Assembly (NCBI GenBank): GCA_918797485.1
Contig: CAKKNE010000002.1
Location: 4,988,501-5,052,500 of the forward strand
Origin: Pelagomonas calceolata
Taxonomy: Eukaryota; Sar; Pelagophyceae; Pelagomonadales; Pelagomonadaceae
Direction: 5' to 3'
DNA length: 64,000 nucleotides
Shown here: positions 27,401 through 39,199 of the stretch, one piece after another
Position numbering within the stretch: the first letter of the stretch is position 1
How the letters are laid out: each line of letters starts with the position of its first letter
Position numbers and translations under genes: made by a program
The notes under the pieces: model-generated
Databases searched by the model: none
The model's input: only the letters and a program-made list of their open reading frames with translations
Told to the model about the DNA's origin: nothing

Positions 27401-30400
27401 GCCGACCTTCTGTACTGACGAAGAGAAGGACTCCAAGTGGGCATCGAGGATGCTTCCGAAGATCATGGCCAGGTCCGCGTCCGAGCTCGATTGGCACCCG
27501 AAAGCCGCGAAGTGGCGCTGGTACCGTCCGAGCACCGAGAAGGACCCGGCCTTGTGGTTCTGCGCGCAGATGAACTGGCAGTCCACGACCTGCTTCCGCA
27601 AACTCAAATCGGCCCGGTCGTACCAGGACCCGTAGTCGGCGTGCATGCGCAGCAGCTCGATGGGCGTCTGCGTGCCGTACTCCTCCACGAAGGGCATGTT
27701 CAGGTCGTCGATGAAATACACCAGAACTTTCCCCGCCGGTGGACCATAAGATTTGCCGGACCGCTTCTCGATCGGCGCCTCGAGCTGGCCCTGCGTCGTC
27801 ACCGCGTCGGTATAAAAGTTCATGTTGATGGTGGCGGTGTCGTACTTCTCGATCGGTAAGCTTCTAAGAAAATCTCGCACCAAGACCGTTTTGCCCGTGC
27901 CCGCGGAGCCGACGAACAGCACGCCGTGGCCGTTCGTCTGGAGGTTCGTTGTTAGAGTTTTCAATGCTACGAGATCCGCCGTAGCCACGACTATATTCGA
28001 AAACTTGACCACACCGACCGGTTCATAGCGAGGGACCAATTCACTCCACTCGCAGACGTCGCCCGATGCCGGGTCGACGGCGTACTCGAAGCAGAGCCCG
28101 GCCTCCGGGAGTTTCAAACCTCCCTTCGCCACGTCGCGCCAGACCTCGTTAAATAATTGCCTGGAGTCCGTCGTCTTGTCCGCCGCCGCGCAGCCCCCAA
28201 AGGCCCAGATGCAGGCGTACAAAAACAACCGCTCGATCCGATGCCCGTCCTTCTCGCTCTCTGGAACTGCCGATAGATAGCCCTCCAGCAGGTGGCACAA
28301 GGCACTCACCTTGGAGATGGTCATGACCGGCGTCAGGTACTCTACACCTTTTTCTTTCAACATAGCTATCAGTTGAGGTATGTATTTATCAAAAAAACCC
28401 GGCAAGCAGCTCTTCTCGGTGTCCGAGTCTCGTCGTTCCGTCCACGACGTCGCGAAGGGCGCCCAGCCGATGTCCGTCTCGTTGATGAACAAGATACCCG
28501 CACGACTGACGGTCGCGGGCGTCGCGTTCCGCAGCGACTCAATTTCGAAGACCATCCGCATCGCCGGGGTGAGTGGAATTCTTTCGTTGGACACTAATGT
28601 CAACACCTTGTTGTCGTCCATGACCGTGTTCATGGACTCGATCCAGACCGCGTCGATGTCGCCGTCTAAGACGACCCACTGGTCCGTCTGGGCACTGGTA
28701 TAGGGCTGCCAGCACTTGCACATGTTCCTCATTACTATGCTGAGACACCCGTCCTTCCAGTCCTTGGACAGCGTCATGTAGCCGTACAACTCGTCGGACG
28801 TCACGGCCTTCGGATTGACCGCCTCGTAGACGCAGAGCGGCTTCGGCTGGTCCACGTTCTTGCACGCCACGAGCGTCTGGTAGATCGTCGACTTGCCGGC
28901 GCCCGGCGGGCCCAGCAGCATGACGCTATGCCTGACGTCGAGCAATTCTTGAAATTGCACGACCTTCGCGATGAAGACGTCTTCGCTCTGGAAACCGTTT
29001 TTCCGGGAAACTTTGATCGCCGTTTCCTTCAGGACCTCGTCGACGTTGGTAGCTAGCTCCAGGCCCGGGAACAGGTCCGAGATGAGCCGCAAGAACACGG
29101 GGATGTCGTTCGCGGGAATCTTGGGCGTGTTGAAGTCGCGCAGCGCTCGCATTAGAATGGCTTCCTCGTTGACTTTTGGCTCGGCTCTCTTTAATTTACC
29201 GGCGACTCTCAGGACCGACTTCACCGCTCGGAGCCCCCAGTCGTAATGCGCCTGCTTACTGAGTAGATCAGCACTCAAGGCATACAGCGTGTTGAACTTG
29301 ATCGCGAGCGGTCGCGCCGTGACGAAGCCTTCGCTCATCAACATGTTCTCCATGATCATCGCCAGGTCCGGCCGGATCATGGCGCAGGAACGAAACAGTG
29401 CCTTCAAATTCTCGGGCAGCTCCGTCCGCCCGGCATACCCCGGGTTCATCGTGATGTAGAAGCCGCACGTCGGCACGAGGCCGATCTCCTGCCCAAAAAA
29501 GTCGTAGTCGCCGACCTTGAGCGGTGGTGTCCCCGCCGGTAGCGTTTTGTATTCTCCTACTCTGTTCTCGGGGTCGGCGAATCGGATCGTGGCGTCTAAG
29601 ATGGTCTTCACTTGCGTAGCGACCACAGACAGCACCTCGATGGGGATGCGGTTGAACTCGTCGAAGCAGCCCCAGGCGCCGGCCTGGCTGAGACCCCGGA
29701 AGATGTCGGCCATGGTCTGGTAGTTCATCTGGTCGGAGCAGTTGAAGACGTAACAAGGTAGGCCCAGGTCGCGCGAGAGGTCCTTCGTGGTCTCCGTCTT
29801 GCCCGTGCCCGCCGGGCCGGCTGGGGCACCTCCTAAGAATAATCTTATGGCGGTCGTGAGTGTGACGTAGCATCGGTCGGTCAACGGCGTAATAACCAAT
29901 CGCCCGCAGTTGCCCACGTACTCGAAGCTGTAGACGCTTCGGTAGTCACAAATACGAATGTCCGCGTCCCTGGCATCGGCGGCCCAGTAGTAGCGCAGCT
30001 GACTGCTCCAGAGGAAGTCCTGCGCGTTTTCCACGCGTTTCGTGATCAACGCCCCGACGATGTCTCTACTATGAACATCGATCGTAATCAGCGTGATGAT
30101 CTTGTTCCGCAGCTCCTTCGATAAATCCCCTTGCACCTGCTTGATCAGGGCGTCGAGCCGGCCTTTGCACACATCTAAATATTTCTTGACCGCGTCGTCG
30201 GTCCCGTTCTCCAGGTCATCCAACGCCGTTTCCGTCTCTTCGGTCCAGACGATTTGGGACGTTATGAGGGCGATCTGCGCACAGTGGTAGGCGACCCACT
30301 CCTCGCGCGGGCGCTCCGTGTCCCACGACGACGCCTCCTCGAGAGCCGTGACGAGGCAGCCTCGCAGCGTATCGCGCATGAACGTCACGAGCTCGTTCAA

Positions 30401-33400
30401 CCACACTTCCACGGCGCCCTCCATCATGAAGTGGTCCTCGAAGGGCACGTCCTCGCCGTCTTTCGCGACCATGCTCGACGCCTCGGTCGGCGGCTTCTCC
30501 TTCTTCGGCTCGTCGTCACTCAGACTTTCGTCTTCGAGCTGCTCGAGCCTTGAGGGAAGCGCGAAGGTCAACCGGTCGATGCCGTCGAAGACGGCCCCGA
30601 CGTGCGGCATGATCTTTGTAGGATTATTACTATTCGAGAGGATGTCGAGCAGCGCCATGTTGGAGACGAAGTAGAAGCGCGGGAAGATGTTCTTCTTCAT
30701 GTCCAAGTATTCGGTCAGCGCCTTCTGGCAGAGCTCGAGCTCCTTGTACATGACCTCGAGCTGCTTTTCGCGCCCGTCGACCTCGCAGACACTCACCACC
30801 TGTTTCACGGCGAAGATCGAGGTCATCGTCTCCTTGAACTCGCCATCAATACCTTCGAAGCGCTTCGTATCATCAGGTAACTGCGCGCGGATGTCCTGGC
30901 TCCCGAGGAAGATGGCCTCGAGGGCCGCCCACGCGCGCTGCACCATCAACAGTATTCTCATGACCGCCTCGATCGTGCCTAGCGTCTTCTGCCACGCTTG
31001 TATGTCACTCCGGAAGAAGTCCACGGCCCGGCCCATGGCCGCCATGCTCTGCAACTGAATATTGTGCTCGTCCAGGGTCTCAATTAAGTCGTCTGGAGAA
31101 ACAATAACTTGCACCTCCGTATCTTTATGTCTAGCTAGTTCAAGGCAGGCAACACTCCAGAACTGCTCGATCTGTTTCAGCTTCTGCTCGACCTTGTTCT
31201 CCTTCTGCGCGACCTCGACGATCTCCATGATGCCCTCGACGTGCTCGTGGAGCTGCAACTTCAACAAATCGGCGAGGCAGAAGCCGGGGCCCTTGTCCAC
31301 CGGTTTATGACATTCGCTCGCGACGGCCTTCCAGTGGCGGTCGCGCATGCACGGGGACCGCAGCTCGCTTACGAGGGGTAAGATCGAGGCCATGTTTTGC
31401 ACCGACCCTTGCAGGCGCAGGTAGCAGGGCCAGTCCCTTAACCGCCGCGGGAGGCGCTTCACGTGCGTCGCGAGCTTCTTGCACTCGTCGACGAGGTCAT
31501 CTGGTCTTATGTCGAGCCATAACGTATCGCTCCAGCTGCCAAACAGACTCTCCACCACACCAACGCAGTCCCAGACCTGCTTGAGCAGTTTTAATTCTGT
31601 TCGTAGAGTAAGTAGTTCGGGAGCCTTTATTTTATTGAGCTCGAAGAGCTCCTGCAAATTCTTGAACGACTCGGCCTCCGCTTCCAACACCTTCATCCTC
31701 GCGTAGGTCCTGTCCATGCTCGCGTAGGCGTCCTTGATCCTATCGGAGGGCCACGTGAAGGGCCCGTGGGGCGCATCTCTAAATTCGCGGTGCGCGAGTT
31801 TGACCCGAGACACGTAGTCCGCGATGTCCCGCTTGATGAAGTCGACCATGGCGTTCTGGAGCGGCTGGATGCTCTCTTTCACGCGAAACGTCTTGTTCAC
31901 CGTGTTGTCCCAGGCCAAGGGCGCTCGCTCCAAAAAGTCCAGAGCCTCCTCCTCGCCCACTAACCCTAAATCCAATTCGATCGCGTTGGACTTGAGCAGC
32001 TCCACCGTCTCGCGCAGCGGCACGAAGGTCGCCTCCATGCCCGGCATGCGCTGGCGCACATCCCTAATATGCGACATGACGGACATGAGCGTCTCCTTGT
32101 CGCCGTCGTCGACCTCCTGGTCGAGGCCGACGTCGATGGCGTCCATGAAATCATATAATTCGGTGAGGTCGCCCATGAGCTTCTCCTGCAAATAGTTCGT
32201 GAAGCAGTACATCCACTTGTTGCACCACGTGCTCAATGCTTGTTTTACCGGCTGGCTCTGGATCCTCAAAAAATCGATCTCGTGCGTCGGCCTCATGTCG
32301 TCGACCTCGTGCTGGACGCCCTGGTAGAGCTGGATCTTCTCCTCGAACAGTTCTAGATTTAAACGCTCCGGCTCGGGCTCTTCCTCGGGAAGGTCTTCTC
32401 CCGAGGCCACGGAAGCCGCTTCGGGCTTGATGATAGCCGTCTCCAGGAACTCGGCGAACATCTCGTTCAAGTCCGTCGTCCAGAGGTAGTCGTACAGCTC
32501 GTAGTTCCGCTTCAGCTTCTGGCACCGCTGCTCCGTCAAATTCAGCCTTTGCTCGATGCAAGCTATGAAGCCCATGACCTCCATGTCCTCCATGAGCTCT
32601 CGGAGGTACGTCCCTTCGCCCGTGTCTAACCTTTTCACCTGCAGCGCCACGTCGTCGAAGTTCATGCACCAGTCGCGGAAGATCGTCCTCAATTCCCCCG
32701 GGCCGGGACCCACTTCAGGAATGAATTTGACGCGACCGTCGACCAGATCTAATTCAATCTCCAACATCGGACCGAGGGCCGTAGGCTTCGCCAAGTGCAC
32801 GGGGTCGAGCTGCTGCTCGAGCGCGGCGCACGACTTCACGACTATTCGTTTAAGCCCACCGACGATGATATTGTTCACGAAATCTAAATAGGCCTTCCAG
32901 TCCGGCAGGCCCTGGCTGACCTTGAGCTTCTTGTTCGTGTCCTTCATCAACAAATGGATCTCGTTGCCGCCCTGCGGGGCGCGGACGCGTAAGACGGCGT
33001 CGACGCGACCGCGTTTCTCTCGGACCCGCCGCCCGTCATCGGGAGATGGAGACGATGCATGACGATGGCGTGCGGTTCGGAAACGGACGCCGCGTCGCGG
33101 ACCTTCCTGATGGCGTCGTACCTTTCCTTGAGCGTCACCTTCTGGAGCTGCTCGAAGTCGTCGACGGGCTGGGCCTTGCCCGAGCGCTTGAGGAGCGGCT
33201 GCGCGGACCACGCGTCGAGGACGGCCTCGGCCTTCCGGAGGTTGTCCTTCATCTTCTCCACCACTAATTTGATCTCGTTCGCCGCCGTCATGCTCTCGTT
33301 GACGTACCTGCGCGGACGTCGACCAATGCTCCCAGACGCCGTCGCCGCGACGTCCCGGCACGACGCCGTCGACGCGGCCGCTTCTCTCGGAGCCACGCGA

Positions 33401-36268
33401 AGGCACGAAAGGACACGGCAGGACGAACAGGTCGATGTTGTTGCTCTTCCAGTTGAGGGGCTTCTTCTTGGACTTCTTCTTCTTCTTCTTGGGCGTTTGC
33501 TCGTCAGGAACGGCGTCCTCGAGCAAGTCCTGCGGGGACGTCGACCGGTGAGCTACGGATCTCCGAGCACCATCGAGATTTGTGTGGAGCGTCGCGTCGA
33601 CGGCGTTTCCAGCAGAGATGCGTCCGCGGGGACGCCATCGCGACTCCCCGAGCCGCCGCGTCTCGCGAGCTCGGCGCCGCGGCCTCCGAGCGACCCACGC
33701 GACCGTATCCAGAGAGAAACACCTCGCTCCGACCGCGCGCGACCCCGAATCGAAGTAAAACTCGAACTCGGAGGCGATACCTTGTGCGGCGCGATGCCTT
33801 GGGCTAGTACATCATCTAACAACTCTAGTTGTTTGGAGAGCAGGGGCCGCTCGACCGGCAGCATCTCGGCCTGCATCCAGTTGTAGACGTTGACCTGCGC
33901 GGGATCACGTGTAGACGCTCCGACGATCATGACGACGGCGTCGAGGCGTCGCGCTGACGCCGTCGACGCGTAGTTGAAGACGCTGAGTCAGCACCACGAG
34001 ATCCAAATTGCCCATATGTTTTCTAAAAGTCTCGGCGTGCTCGTAGATCTCCAGCGCGGCCTGGGGCGCCTCGAAGCCCAGTAGCAGGAAGTACTTGACC
34101 TCTCGGAGCAGTCTCACCAACAAAGGGTCAAAATTCACGTAGAGCAGGGGGTAGCCGAACTCAGGATCGTTCTCGGACCGCAGCAGCGGATTTTTTAATT
34201 TAGCTTGACTCGATTTCTCCATCTCGGCGCCCCAGGCCTCGATCTGCTCGCGCTCGTAGTCGGAGAGCTGGCCCTGGAAGGCCGTGTAGTCCTTGATGAC
34301 GTCGCGCGCCTCCTCGGACTCCATCACACTCTTGTCGAGCTTGCGGATTTTACTCATGGGCGTTTTTATGCGCTCCAACAGCCCTCGACACCAAGTAAGC
34401 GCACCAGCGATCGGCGGTAGATTGTGCGCGATCGGCGGCGCCTCTTTCCCTTCGATGAACATCTTCTGCATCGCTCTTACATCTTCACCTGCGTGGTCGC
34501 GACACTCGTAGGCTCTCGTGTGGTCACGACGACGCCATCGACGCGAAGTGGACACTGAGTCAGCACCGAACACGGACACCATCTGGACGTAGCGCTTCTC
34601 GAGCTCCTCCGTTATTACTTGTCTTGCTGTTAACCCCGCGAAACTGTCTAGTAATTTGAACTGCGCCCGCAACGTCGGCGCATCTGAAAAACCTTGCGAC
34701 AGGACGGACGCCAATCGTTTCTCGAGCTCCCGCACACTTGTCCGGAATTCGTAGAACGCGTCGTCGAACTCCTTGGCCTCGGTATCCAATAATCGATCAT
34801 CCCCATAAGATCGCACCCGATTGACCGCTTGCGTGAAGTCCGAGTGGATCTGTTGTACGGAAGTCGTGAGCACCTTGCCCTTCGTGCCGCCGATCTCGAT
34901 CTTACTAAGTTGGCCGAACTGCATCGTGGTTTCTGTCAGTTCCAACACATCATGGCACCGCTCCCAGAAGGCGTCGAGCCGCACGAAGACGGCGTTGTTC
35001 TGGACGCGCCAGGCGTTCAAAGGGCATTCGGTAGCAGCCTTGTCCTTGTACTTGAGGTAGACCTCCTTGAAGGCCGCCAGGACTCTGAGAGTTTCCTTGA
35101 GCGCTGATACGGCTCCCCTCGCATCGTTGGGATCTTCTGACTCGATGAGCTCGAAGACAGACATACTACCAAGATACTGCTGGGATTGCGCTACGAGGGC
35201 GTTGCAGACCTCCCGCACCAACACGACGAGTCTTGTCGGCGTGTTGTAGTGGCCCGAGCCCTTCCAGATCAGTAAGATCGTATGCACGACCGGCGGATAG
35301 ACTTCAGGCAATACGGAGTAGTCCGTGCAGTCCTCCAGCTGCTCGACCCACTTGCGCAAGGGCGCTAAGAACTTGACGTTGTCGTTCGCTTCAGCTCTAG
35401 CGTGGAAGAGCTCCTTGCACAGCTTCGCGAAGGGGGCATTATAGGTCGACTGCGCCTTGTCCAAGCACCGCAGGACCTTTCGCACACGCACGCTTTGCAA
35501 TTGGTCGAAGATCGAGTCCAAGTTTTTGCTTTTAGCAGCCCAGAAGTCAAGCTCCGCAACTGGACCGGGATGCGGTCTCTCATCGGTAGATAAACCCTCG
35601 GGATCCTCCTTGAGCACGGCTTTTATTTGCTTCGTCCACGTAATGATCGCGGACTCTAACGCGTGAATCGCGTCCTTACTGTCAGCAGGCCCTTCGGGCG
35701 CACCAGACGACGCCGTCGTGTTCTTGCTGACGGCCCAATCGGGAGGCAAGGGCAACGCAGTAGTACCTCTCGCATGGCCTTGCATGATCTGGACGTTTGC
35801 GACGAACGCCGCCAACCCCTCGTCGACCTCCTTTGCCACGAGGTCGCTCGCGTCGCCCTTGCTCACGGCGAGTAGTGGTGCTAATACGGTCATCGCTACT
35901 TGCTCCGCGTGCTCCAAGACACCGCTCGAGCATTCGCCCACGATGCACTGCCGTTGGCACTTTCCTACATCGAGCGGCTTGTCTTTCTCAATTTTGAGGA
36001 TATACAGGAAGCCAGCATCATCTTTTTTCTGCTTCTCCGGCGGTACGGCGGTGAGGATGACGCGACCGACCTTCTCGGCAATGTATAGTCCGCCGGGCGC
36101 GCCCTCGTCGGCGTTCGCGAACGCCTCGAGGAGGTCGTTTGCGCCCTGATCCCCTCGGAACTTCTCCCACATGTCCGGCGTCACGTGCTTGTAGGCGATG
36201 CGTATTTGTTGCAACAACCATCCTATCCTCTGATCGAGGACGGCGTCGCCCTGGGCGCCGCGGCCCAT
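21479..36268 (-). CDS. Axonemal outer-arm beta-type dynein heavy chain
   Basis: Seven exons on the minus strand (34567..36268, 33995..34488, 33781..33894, 33417..33529, 33064..33307, 25697..32971, 21479..25492) give 4,651 residues, the usual length. The tail and linker resemble DNAH9/11/17 (IAHNLPPIAGALTWCRG, LRLQGSVQNMASILPL). P-loops: AAA1 GPAGTGKT near 1941, AAA2 GPPGAGKST near 2244, AAA3 GSAGTGKT near 2579, AAA4 GVGGSGKQ near 2924. The coiled-coil stalk and microtubule-binding tip cross the last intron (MMAKV|DAFLQSL). The C-terminus has GLFNPTSFLTAVMQTTAQ and NIYECPCYK. A Lys-rich insert (KKKKKKSKKK) lies in the tail. Motor of flagellar beating. Confidence 0.9.
25493..25696 (-). other. 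Dynein intron in stalk region
   Basis: 204 bp, donor AAA|GTGCGATTG, 3' end TTCCCGCGCAG. It contains GTCGACGCG core pieces and stops in the upstream frame. Removal restores the conserved MMxKVDAFL of the stalk. Its 3' end matches the CGCGCAG group of introns. Confidence 0.75.
32972..33063 (-). other. Dynein intron
   Basis: 92 bp, donor ATC|GTCATG, 3' end GCGCCCCGCAG. It contains GCGTCGACGCCGTC. Needed to move from the frame encoding VSEPHAI to that encoding GGNEIHLLMKD. Confidence 0.65.
33308..33416 (-). other. Dynein intron
   Basis: 109 bp, donor CC|GTGTCC, 3' end GGTCGACGTCCGCGCAG, nearly identical to the 3' end of the next intron. Joins the LNWKSNN segment to YVNESMTAANEIK. The donor is the least certain of the set because four extra residues remain compared with other dyneins. 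Confidence 0.55.
33530..33780 (-). other. Dynein intron, longest
   Basis: 251 bp, donor AAG|GTATCG, branch-like CTCAC, 3' end GGTCGACGTCCCCGCAG. Its length and two separate core-like segments suggest nested or double insertion. Shares its 3' end with the intron at 33308-33416. Confidence 0.6.
33895..33994 (-). other. Dynein intron
   Basis: 100 bp, begins GTGCTGACTCAGCGTC and ends GATCCCGCGCAG. The first 12 bases are the same as in the intron at 34489-34566, so here the element itself seems to supply the donor. Confidence 0.7.
34489..34566 (-). other. Stopless dynein intron
   Basis: 78 bp, no stop in frame, begins GTGCTGACTCAGTGTC and ends CGACCACGCAG. Without splicing, 26 foreign residues interrupt a conserved dynein segment; splicing gives VFGEDVRAMQKMF, as expected for the family. 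Contains CGCGTCGATGGCG. Confidence 0.75.
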
Positions 36269-36654
36269 CCTTCTTTTGGGGCTGCCCTACTGTGGGCTTC
36301 GCTGCGCCGCGGCCCGAGGCGCGGTCTTGTAATAGCGGCCGCTCTAGGCTCGCGATGGGCTACGGAGCAGCTGGCTGCCTATACTTGAGGCTAGCCGGGC
36401 TGTCCGCGCCGCAATTGGCTTGGGCGCTGGGCTGTAAAACTTGGGGGATACTAGGACTAGTAAGTTTTCCATGCGACCTGCTCTTCCGGTGCGCGGAAGA
36501 CTAAACGTCCCTTGCGGACGGCTCGCTCGCCAGGCGTCGGCCTCCCGAATCGGCAAAAGACAGCAAAACAAGGGCTGGCCTCTCACGACTTTGTCCGGCT
36601 GGCATAGCGGCGCTGGTGCTGCCCCTGGTGCACGAAACGACTGCAACCATCCCT
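36269..36654. other. Divergent promoter, dynein and AIG1 GTPase
   Basis: 386 bp between two 5' ends. No copy of the CTAGTGTC motif; only isolated CTAGCC and ACTAGT words. No gene seen. Confidence 0.5.
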
Positions 36655-37464
36655 ATGGCCGAGTTTACCGATCAATTTGCAGAAAATGGGGGCATCTCGG
36701 GCCTCATGGAGGCGCTGGCCATGCACGGCGGCCTGCAGCAGCGCGTTTGCGTCGTCGTCGGCGTGACGGGCGACGGCAAGTCGACGACGGGCAACACCTT
36801 GTGCGGCCGCGACGTTTTCGAGACGAGCACGGGGCTGTGTTCGGCGACGCGCGGCCACGCGATCGGCACGTACACGGCCGGCGGCTCGTTACATGGGACC
36901 CTGTGGCGCGTCATCGACACGATCGGCTTCGAGGACTCGTGTTTGCCACAGGACGAGGTGGCGAGGCTCTTCGGCGCCTTCGCGGACGACTGCATGGACG
37001 GCGTCGACGCGTTTTTATTTGTGGTCAAGTGGGGCCGCTTCAAGCCGGAGCACGAGCGGGCCCTCGACGCCTTCGCTTCTAATGCGGGCGAGGACGCGCT
37101 GCGGCACACGTTGCTTGTGTTCACGCACTGCGATGTGGATAATCTCGATGCGATCTTGGCCTCGGACGCGGCGCCAAAATCATTAAGAGAAAGGTGGCTG
37201 CCTCGGCTGGCTGGCGCCGTGGGCGTCGACAACGAGCAGAGGCTCGTGGCGCGCGCGCGGCTGCAGACGGCGCTCGATGGACTCGTGGCTCGACTAAAGA
37301 ATGAGCGCTACAGCCACGATTCATTAAGGGCCGCGCAGAAACGGCGCGACGCCGCGCGCGAGGCCGACCGGGAGGCGTTCCGGGCCGCGGTGCTGGACTG
37401 GCGGAAGAAGGACGGACCCCTGGTCGTGGAGCGGTTCGGGCGGCCCGTGGAGAAGGATAAGTAG
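36655..37464 (+). CDS. AIG1/GIMAP-type GTPase
   Basis: 269 residues from ATG 36655. G1 is GVTGDGKSTTGNTLCG, G3 is DTIGF (in place of DTPGF), and THCD serves as G4. The STTGNTL after the P-loop is characteristic of the AIG1/Toc GTPase branch. The C-terminal third is a charged coiled coil (ARLKNERYSHDSLRAAQKRRDAAREADREAF). No membrane span or transit peptide is seen, so a cytosolic or membrane-peripheral GTPase is likely. Divergent from dynein; overlaps no other gene. Confidence 0.75.
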   Translation: MAEFTDQFAENGGISGLMEALAMHGGLQQRVCVVVGVTGDGKSTTGNTLCGRDVFETSTGLCSATRGHAIGTYTAGGSLHGTLWRVIDTIGFEDSCLPQDEVARLFGAFADDCMDGVDAFLFVVKWGRFKPEHERALDAFASNAGEDALRHTLLVFTHCDVDNLDAILASDAAPKSLRERWLPRLAGAVGVDNEQRLVARARLQTALDGLVARLKNERYSHDSLRAAQKRRDAAREADREAFRAAVLDWRKKDGPLVVERFGRPVEKDK

Positions 37465-37548
37465 TGGGATGTTGTCTTATTGTTTATATCGGGCTCACTG
37501 GCAGTAGCTTATTACTCGAACTCGAACGATGCGCCCTCGGGCGCGTTG

Positions 37549-39024
37549 CTACCGTTCTGCCACCAGCTCGCGAGCGTGAACCGACCGCAGGGCGATCGGA
37601 AGAGCCCGCCTCTCGCGCCGCGGGGGATGCTCGCGCGCCGGCGTGACCGCGTCGTCCCGAGAGTAGGCCGAGCGCCCCACCTCGAAGGCGACGCGGACGC
37701 CGTCGAGCGTCGCCGCCCAGCGCGCCTTCTCGGCTCCGAAGTCGCTGACGAAGTCCGTGGGCGCGTAGGACCCCTGCGTCGCAAAAATAGCGACCCCCGT
37801 GAAGATTCCATCGCGCTCGACGATCGTCGCGCCCAGCAGGCCCAGGCCCACGCTGTCCTCGCAGCACGTGATCCCGCAGCCCTCCGTCCATATGACCCAC
37901 TGGCAAAAGTCTCGGAAGGTCCGAGCCGTCGTCCCCGGCGGCAGCCGCGCGCGCATGGGCGTGATGTACGGCTGCGATGCCGAGCCGGGACGGACCATCG
38001 TTGTCGCCCCGCCGTCGTAATTCAGCTCCATGCTTCCCATGACGCCCTCGAGCCCGCCGACGCCCGGGCGGTTCGCGCCGACGACGGCGTCGATCTCACT
38101 CCACAGCGCGAAGGCCTCGGCGAGCGAATCGCACTCGACGACGTCCTCGGCGGCCGCCTCCGCGACGCCGCGCGACCGGAGGTCGGTGTAGATCCCCGGC
38201 CAGCCGGGGCCGTCGAGCGGGTCCCAGGCGCTCGCCGCGAGGCCGCCCGCCGCCTTCATCTGCGACAGCTTCGCCCGCAGCTGGGCCTCGGTCAGCTCCG
38301 TGTTGCCGGGCAGCGCCGAGCCCCAGTTCCCGAGCTTGGCCACGTCGAGGCGTAGCGCCGCCCGGTGCTCGAGCACGCGGCTCGCGCCGAGCCGCAGGCC
38401 CGGGTAGAACACGTAGAAGCCCACGGCCTCGTCGTCCGCGACCGGCGCCGTCGTCGCGTCCACGTCGCCCGCGAACGTCGAGAGCAGCGACCGCTTCGGC
38501 GGCGGCGTCGCGGGCAGCGGCGCGGGCACGATCACAAGGTTCGCCGGCTTGACGGCCACGGCCTTGGCCGACGGCGACGCCTTGGCGGCGTCGTACGACG
38601 GGTCGGGGTCCCGCGCGTCGGCGTCGTAGAGCGCCGAGAGCCGGGTCTCCGGCGTCGCGTCCACCGCTTTCACGGTCTTTCCCGCCCCGTCGACGAGGCG
38701 GTAGACCCAGGCGCGCTTCCCGTTGAGTTGTTTGCCCTTTTCCGACTGGAGGCCGCGGATCTCGCAGTAGACGCGGCCGCGGTGGCCCGACTTGCCGAGC
38801 CGGTGCGACATCCAGCTGAACGGCGCCGAGGTGATGCGCGCCCAGTCGACGCTGCCGGCCTCGGCGTCCGGGACCCGCTCGTCCTGGTACGCCGCCGGGT
38901 AGCCGCGCGCCCTTGGATCCGTAGAGAACTGCTTCTCCATCATCGCACGCAAATGCGGTGGCATGCTCGCGAGCATTTCGGCCGAGGGGCCCTGCCCTGG
39001 GCCGCCTCCCGAAAAGCTAGCCAT
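37549..39024 (-). CDS. Unknown 491-residue protein
   Basis: Single frame from ATG 39024. A short N-terminal segment with a Gly-rich start leads to HRGRVYCEIRGLQSEKGKQL and NGKRAWVYRLVDG, a small beta-type domain. A Pro/Ala linker and a larger C-terminal domain follow (FYVFYPGLRLGASRVLEHRA, CQWVIWTEGCGITCCED, GVAIFATQGSYAP). No family recognised. The last 35 residues are Arg-rich and unlike the rest; the true C-terminus may lie across an unrecognised intron. Motif copy 6 is 149 bp upstream. Confidence 0.6.
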   Translation of the reverse strand: MASFSGGGPGQGPSAEMLASMPPHLRAMMEKQFSTDPRARGYPAAYQDERVPDAEAGSVDWARITSAPFSWMSHRLGKSGHRGRVYCEIRGLQSEKGKQLNGKRAWVYRLVDGAGKTVKAVDATPETRLSALYDADARDPDPSYDAAKASPSAKAVAVKPANLVIVPAPLPATPPPKRSLLSTFAGDVDATTAPVADDEAVGFYVFYPGLRLGASRVLEHRAALRLDVAKLGNWGSALPGNTELTEAQLRAKLSQMKAAGGLAASAWDPLDGPGWPGIYTDLRSRGVAEAAAEDVVECDSLAEAFALWSEIDAVVGANRPGVGGLEGVMGSMELNYDGGATTMVRPGSASQPYITPMRARLPPGTTARTFRDFCQWVIWTEGCGITCCEDSVGLGLLGATIVERDGIFTGVAIFATQGSYAPTDFVSDFGAEKARWAATLDGVRVAFEVGRSAYSRDDAVTPAREHPPRRERRALPIALRSVHARELVAER

Positions 39025-39172
39025 TGGTGTGTTCGCAGCTTCTCAGCGATAATAAGCGCTGGCAGCTGCGCACAGTACGACCTGCAATGTCTGCGACGCG
39101 TAGACTGTGCAGGCCGAGCAATGCCGACTCCTCGGCAGCGCTCGGAGCCAAAAAAGCTCGGATCCGACGTTA

Positions 39173-39196
39173 GCTAGCGGGATGTAAGACACTAGC
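39173..39196 (-). promoter_or_regulatory. CTAGTGTC palindromic 5'-flank motif, copy 6
   Basis: On the minus strand GCTAGTGTCTTACATC then CCGCTAGC, 24 bp, in gene-sense orientation 149 bp upstream of ATG 39024 and only 3 bp beyond the stop of the next gene. Confidence 0.65.
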
Positions 39197-39199
39197 AAT

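Noticed and set aside
21479-36268. Reading the dynein as three separate genes
   Set aside because: The frame breaks coincide with short introns and the spliced protein has one continuous dynein of normal length.
37549-37660. Alternative C-terminal end in another frame (WWQNGSNAPEGASFEFE)
   Set aside because: It looks protein-like, but I could not find donor and acceptor of compatible phase, so I kept the uninterrupted frame.
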